This document shows positions 5,741-7,463 of a DNA stretch of 7,463 nucleotides, piece after piece. A program made the position numbers and the translations under genes. Every line of letters begins with the position of its first letter. Position 1 is the first letter of the stretch. This stretch comes from JBBTUF01 sp038063855 (GTDB lineage Bacteria > Patescibacteriota > Minisyncoccia > Ryanbacterales > GWA2-47-10b), in contig JBBTUF010000014.1 in the NCBI GenBank assembly GCA_038063855.1, forward strand, positions 1 to 7,463. Direction: 5' to 3'. The notes below the pieces were generated by a model, which saw only the letters and a list, made by a program, of their open reading frames with translations, did no database searches and had not been told where the DNA came from.

Positions 5741-6139
5741 ATGAAGAAACGAATCTTGATAGTGGAAGACAACAGAGATTTTATCGTGATTCTGCGCTCA
5801 ATGCTGAAGAGAATCGGCGATTTCAAAATTTTCGTCGCTCATGATGGAATCGAAGGCGAAGTAACGTGTGAAGCGCACATTCCCGATCTCGTAATAATGG
5901 ATATGCTCATGCCGGCGATGAACGGGATCGAGGCAACTAGAATAATGCGCCGACACTTCCCCAAACTTCCAATCATCATGTTGACGGCATCCGACACTCG
6001 TAAAAACGAGGAAGACTCCATCGCCGCCGGATGTAACGCATTCCTCAAGAAGCCGATCTCTCTCGCCCAGCTCCGCGAGGCAATCTGCAAATTCATTCCA
6101 TGCTCATCGCGAACCGCCACCCTAGCACTTTTACAATAG
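5741..6139 (+). CDS. Single-domain response regulator (CheY-like receiver)
   Basis: The 132-residue product is a receiver domain with no output domain. It has the acidic pair E9-D10 in ILIVEDN, the phosphoacceptor aspartate D54 in DLVIMDMLMPAMNG, the switch threonine T82 in IIMLTAS, and the conserved lysine K104 followed by proline in FLKKPI. All catalytic positions are intact, so it should accept phosphate from a histidine kinase. No kinase is encoded in the window. It probably acts by protein-protein contact or within a phosphorelay. A tail of about 12 residues (CSSRTATLALLQ) follows the last helix. The 3' half looks richer in G and C than neighbouring genes, possibly a sign of acquisition. 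It has its own promoter and is followed 13 nt later by a terminator. Confidence 0.93.
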   Translation: MKKRILIVEDNRDFIVILRSMLKRIGDFKIFVAHDGIEGEVTCEAHIPDLVIMDMLMPAMNGIEATRIMRRHFPKLPIIMLTASDTRKNEEDSIAAGCNAFLKKPISLAQLREAICKFIPCSSRTATLALLQ

Positions 6140-6150
6140 CATCAAGAACA

Positions 6151-6187
6151 ACCGCCCCAAGTCACGGATGACTCGGGGCGTTTTTTT
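6151..6187 (+). repeat. 37-bp repeat, copy 1 (contains a terminator)
   Basis: This stretch matches 6646-6682 with a single difference, C6174 versus T6669. The offset between the copies is exactly 495 bp. The pair brackets the minus-strand coiled-coil gene in direct orientation. Confidence 0.9.
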
Positions 6188-6188
6188 T
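6153..6188 (+). terminator. Intrinsic terminator of the response-regulator gene
   Basis: CGCCCCAAGTC (6153-6163) pairs with GACTCGGGGCG (6170-6180), with one A:C mismatch and a 6-nt loop, ACGGAT. Eight T residues follow (6181-6188). It sits 13 nt after the response-regulator stop. Read on the minus strand it lacks a good T tract, so it serves the plus strand only. Confidence 0.92.
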
Positions 6189-6201
6189 ATTTCTGTACTT
6201 T

Positions 6202-6519
6202 TCAGCGACGTTTTTCAAGAAGAATTACACGACGCTCAAGTGCAGCAAATTCTTCGATATCTACTTTTTTCTTAAAACCATGCTTTATGAATTCGATGTC
6301 TGATTTAATAACCTCAACATCCATAACAAGACCTCCGATCATTTCAGTATGGAGTTCGAGCTGTTTCGTATGTGCCTCAAGTAGTTTTGTATGAGAAGCG
6401 AGAACCTCACCCACAAGAGTTAGCTTATGATCAACATGCTCAACCATCACGCCAAGCCCGCGAATTTCATGCTCTATATTAAATGGCTTTTTTACTAATT
6501 TCTTGGAGTCCTTTTTCAT
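6202..6519 (-). CDS. Small hypothetical coiled-coil protein
   Basis: This 105-residue protein matches no enzyme family that I recognise. It has a lysine-rich N-terminus (MKKDSKKLVKKPF), then a mostly helical body with a hydrophobic heptad pattern. Residues 43-63 are three tandem heptads beginning HTKLLEA, HTKQLEL and HTEMIGG. The C-terminus FAALERRVILLEKRR is a second leucine-rich helix. There is no signal peptide or membrane segment, so it is probably a cytoplasmic, oligomeric protein. Small proteins with similar LERRV-x-LLEKR tails seem frequent in Parcubacteria, from memory and unverified. There is no Shine-Dalgarno sequence; a perfect TATAAT lies 7 nt before the ATG, so the mRNA may be leaderless. 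It is convergent with the response regulator and flanked by the 37-bp repeats. No terminator of its own is clear. Confidence 0.75.
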   Translation of the reverse strand: MKKDSKKLVKKPFNIEHEIRGLGVMVEHVDHKLTLVGEVLASHTKLLEAHTKQLELHTEMIGGLVMDVEVIKSDIEFIKHGFKKKVDIEEFAALERRVILLEKRR

Positions 6520-6526
6520 ATGTCGG

Positions 6527-6555
6527 ATTATATGCCCATGAGATAAAAACTACAA
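6527..6555 (-). promoter_or_regulatory. Predicted promoter of the coiled-coil gene, implying a leaderless mRNA
   Basis: On the minus strand a perfect -10 TATAAT (6532-6527) lies 17 nt from a weak -35 TTGTAG (6555-6550). The expected start, about 7 nt after the -10, falls at 6519-6520, on the ATG itself. The absence of any Shine-Dalgarno sequence fits leaderless translation. Confidence 0.55.
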
Positions 6556-6579
6556 CCCCTATAAAAATACGGATCGTGG

Positions 6580-6610
6580 GCTAAATTGGTAGTTCGACTA
6601 CCAATTTAGC
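6580..6610. repeat. Perfect 14-bp inverted repeat with a 3-nt loop
   Basis: The arms GCTAAATTGGTAGT (6580-6593) and ACTACCAATTTAGC (6597-6610) are exact reverse complements around TCG. It has no T tract on either side, so it is not a standard terminator. It lies upstream of the coiled-coil gene promoter, in DNA with no reading frame. Confidence 0.85.
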
Positions 6611-6611
6611 A

Positions 6612-6634
6612 ATTTGGACGCCGGACGTCCAAAT
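6612..6634. repeat. Second hairpin: 9-bp inverted repeat
   Basis: ATTTGGACG (6612-6620) and CGTCCAAAT (6626-6634) are exact complements around CCGGA. It starts one base after the previous inverted repeat, so the two form a double-hairpin unit. Neither is followed by a T tract. Confidence 0.8.
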
Positions 6635-6645
6635 ACTAAAACCAC

Positions 6646-6682
6646 ACCGCCCCAAGTCACGGATGACTTGGGGCGTTTTTTT
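6646..6682 (+). repeat. 37-bp repeat, copy 2 (contains a terminator)
   Basis: This is the second copy of the repeat at 6151-6187, with one substitution. Here the stem is perfect because T6669 restores an A:T pair. Confidence 0.9.
6648..6682 (+). terminator. Plus-oriented intrinsic terminator without an upstream plus-strand gene
   Basis: CGCCCCAAGTC (6648-6658) pairs perfectly with GACTTGGGGCG (6665-6675) around ACGGAT, then seven T residues (6676-6682). No plus-strand gene lies between the first copy and this one, so it has no obvious transcript to stop. It may back up the first copy and shield tuf-rpsJ from antisense reading. Confidence 0.85.
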
Positions 6683-6690
6683 ATACTCAA

Positions 6691-6720
6691 CAAAAAACTA
6701 CCCTTACGGGTAGTTTTTTG
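6691..6720 (-). terminator. Bidirectional terminator after rpsJ
   Basis: CAAAAAACTACCC (6691-6703) and GGGTAGTTTTTTG (6708-6720) form a perfect 13-bp stem with loop TTAC. Runs of A on one side and T on the other let it act in both directions. On the minus strand it lies 19 nt after the rpsJ stop and would end the tuf-rpsJ transcript, cutting rpsJ off from rplC. Confidence 0.9.
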
Positions 6721-6739
6721 TTGTCGGCCATCCAAAAAT

Positions 6740-7075
6740 CTACATCTTTACTTCAATGTCGACGCCGGCGGGGAGATTAAGATTCGTTAAGGCATCGATG
6801 ATTTTTGCGCTCGGCTCCATGATATCGACAATGCGTTTATGAACACGCATTTCGAATTGCTCACGAGCGTTCTTGTGAACGAATGTTGAGCGGTTTACGG
6901 TGTACTTTCGAATTTCTGTCGGAAGTGGCACCGGCCCTACGATATCGCCACCATAGCGGCGAGCAGTATCAACAATCTGTCGCACTGACGCATCGATGAC
7001 CTTATTGTCATACGCGCGAATACGAATGCGAAGTTTGTTTTTTTCGGGTACTGCTACGGCCGCTTTGGTTGCCAT
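6740..7075 (-). CDS. rpsJ: 30S ribosomal protein S10
   Basis: S10 belongs to the 30S head and is also the NusE subunit of transcription antitermination complexes. The 111-residue product has the S10 core: KLRIRIRAYDNKVIDASVRQ, GGDIVGPVPLPTEIRKYTV, the exposed loop with FVHKNAREQFEMRVHKR, and the C-terminal ALTNLNLPAGVDIEVK strand. The N-terminus carries about 8 extra residues (MATKAAVA) compared with the usual protein of about 102. The start is 3 nt after the tuf stop with no Shine-Dalgarno sequence, so translation is probably coupled to tuf. Unlike the usual arrangement, rplC does not follow; the gene ends in a strong terminator. Confidence 0.98.
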   Translation of the reverse strand: MATKAAVAVPEKNKLRIRIRAYDNKVIDASVRQIVDTARRYGGDIVGPVPLPTEIRKYTVNRSTFVHKNAREQFEMRVHKRIVDIMEPSAKIIDALTNLNLPAGVDIEVKM

Positions 7076-7078
7076 GTA

Positions 7079-7463
7079 TTATTTAATGATTTTGGTTACA
7101 ACACCTGCTCCAACCGTTTTACCGCCTTCGCGGATAGCAAAGCGTTGACGCTCCTCGAGTGCTACTGGCTGAATAAGCTTGACGACAAATTTCATAGTGT
7201 CGCCTGGCATAACCATTTCGGTACCGGTAGGAAGCGTCACTTCGCCCGTTACATCAGTTGTACGAATGTAAAACTGTGGCTTGTATCCTGCAAAAAATGG
7301 CGTGTGGCGACCACCTTCCTCTTTTGTCAAAATGTATACTTCTGCCTCAAAATCAGTGTGAGGAGTAACAGAACCTGGCTTAGCAAGCACCTGACCGCGC
7401 GTAATATCTTCTTTCTTTACGCCACGAATAAGAATACCTGCATTGTCGCCTGCCATACCTTCT
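7079..7463 (-). CDS. tuf: Translation elongation factor Tu, C-terminal third (partial at window edge)
   Basis: EF-Tu delivers aminoacyl-tRNA to the ribosomal A site as a GTP complex. The window holds the last 127 residues, covering the end of domain 2 ([20 protein letters not shown]) and all of domain 3. Landmarks are [51 protein letters not shown] and the terminal [16 protein letters not shown]. The GTPase domain and start lie beyond the right edge; the ATG at 7456 is internal. The tuf-rpsJ order is the normal junction between the str and S10 operons. One small difference is [14 protein letters not shown] where many bacteria have [14 protein letters not shown]. Confidence 0.99.
   Translation of the reverse strand, partial: EGMAGDNAGILIRGVKKEDITRGQVLAKPGSVTPHTDFEAEVYILTKEEGGRHTPFFAGYKPQFYIRTTDVTGEVTLPTGTEMVMPGDTMKFVVKLIQPVALEERQRFAIREGGKTVGAGVVTKIIK

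Noticed and set aside
5839..6120. 93-codon minus-strand frame inside the response regulator
   Set aside because: It is the antisense shadow of a receiver domain with all catalytic residues in place.
6580..6634. Integron attC site
   Set aside because: The stems are perfect, without the bulged bases and the conserved GTTRRRY/RYYYAAC core that attC needs, and no integrase is in view.
1..7463. CRISPR arrays, tRNA genes, rRNA genes or transposase genes
   Set aside because: I saw no spaced direct-repeat array, no cloverleaf-like sequence and no transposase or integrase frame. The only direct repeat is the terminator pair.

Overview
This window is a ribosomal-protein region from a bacterium that most resembles the Candidate Phyla Radiation (Patescibacteria), probably Parcubacteria. 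I base this on the protein style and not on a database search. L3 is unusually short, L23 has a long lysine-rich N-terminal extension beginning MALFDFLKK, the spacing is extremely tight, many starts lack a Shine-Dalgarno sequence, and a small orphan coiled-coil protein is present. TGA is used as an ordinary stop (rplP, rpsQ), so there is no sign of the recoded TGA seen in Gracilibacteria or SR1.

The right end (6740-7463, minus strand) holds the 3' part of tuf (EF-Tu) followed 3 nt later by rpsJ (S10). A perfect 13-bp hairpin with T/A flanks (6691-6720) ends this unit. The left two thirds (1-4896, minus strand) is the rest of the canonical S10/spc order: rplC, rplD, rplW, rplB, rpsS, rplV, rpsC, rplP, rpmC, rpsQ and the start of rplN. 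Gaps are 1-9 nt, with two ATGA overlaps. Genes from rplD to rplV have no visible Shine-Dalgarno sequence; rplP, rpmC, rpsQ and rplN do.

Between rpsJ and rplC, normally adjacent, lies about 1.8 kb of unrelated DNA. It holds a plus-strand PyrE-like type I phosphoribosyltransferase (5062-5661), a plus-strand single-domain response regulator (5741-6139) and a minus-strand small coiled-coil protein (6202-6519). The S10 operon is therefore split: tuf-rpsJ terminates, and rplC onward must start from its own promoter. That promoter (4979-5007) appears to share its -35 element with the divergent phosphoribosyltransferase promoter (5001-5029).

The inserted block is rich in structured DNA. There is a terminator-like hairpin directly before the rplC start codon, an 8-bp inverted repeat at the predicted 5' end of the rplC mRNA, and a 9-bp inverted repeat around the -35 box of the response-regulator gene. 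Two near-identical 37-bp terminator repeats bracket the coiled-coil gene, and two further strong hairpins (6580-6610, 6612-6634) lie next to the second one. The ribosomal genes supply the translation machinery. The inserted genes have no assigned pathway, and any regulatory link to ribosome synthesis through the shared promoter region is inference. No gene-free stretch exceeds 300 bases; the longest (6520-6739) is filled by a promoter, hairpins and terminators.
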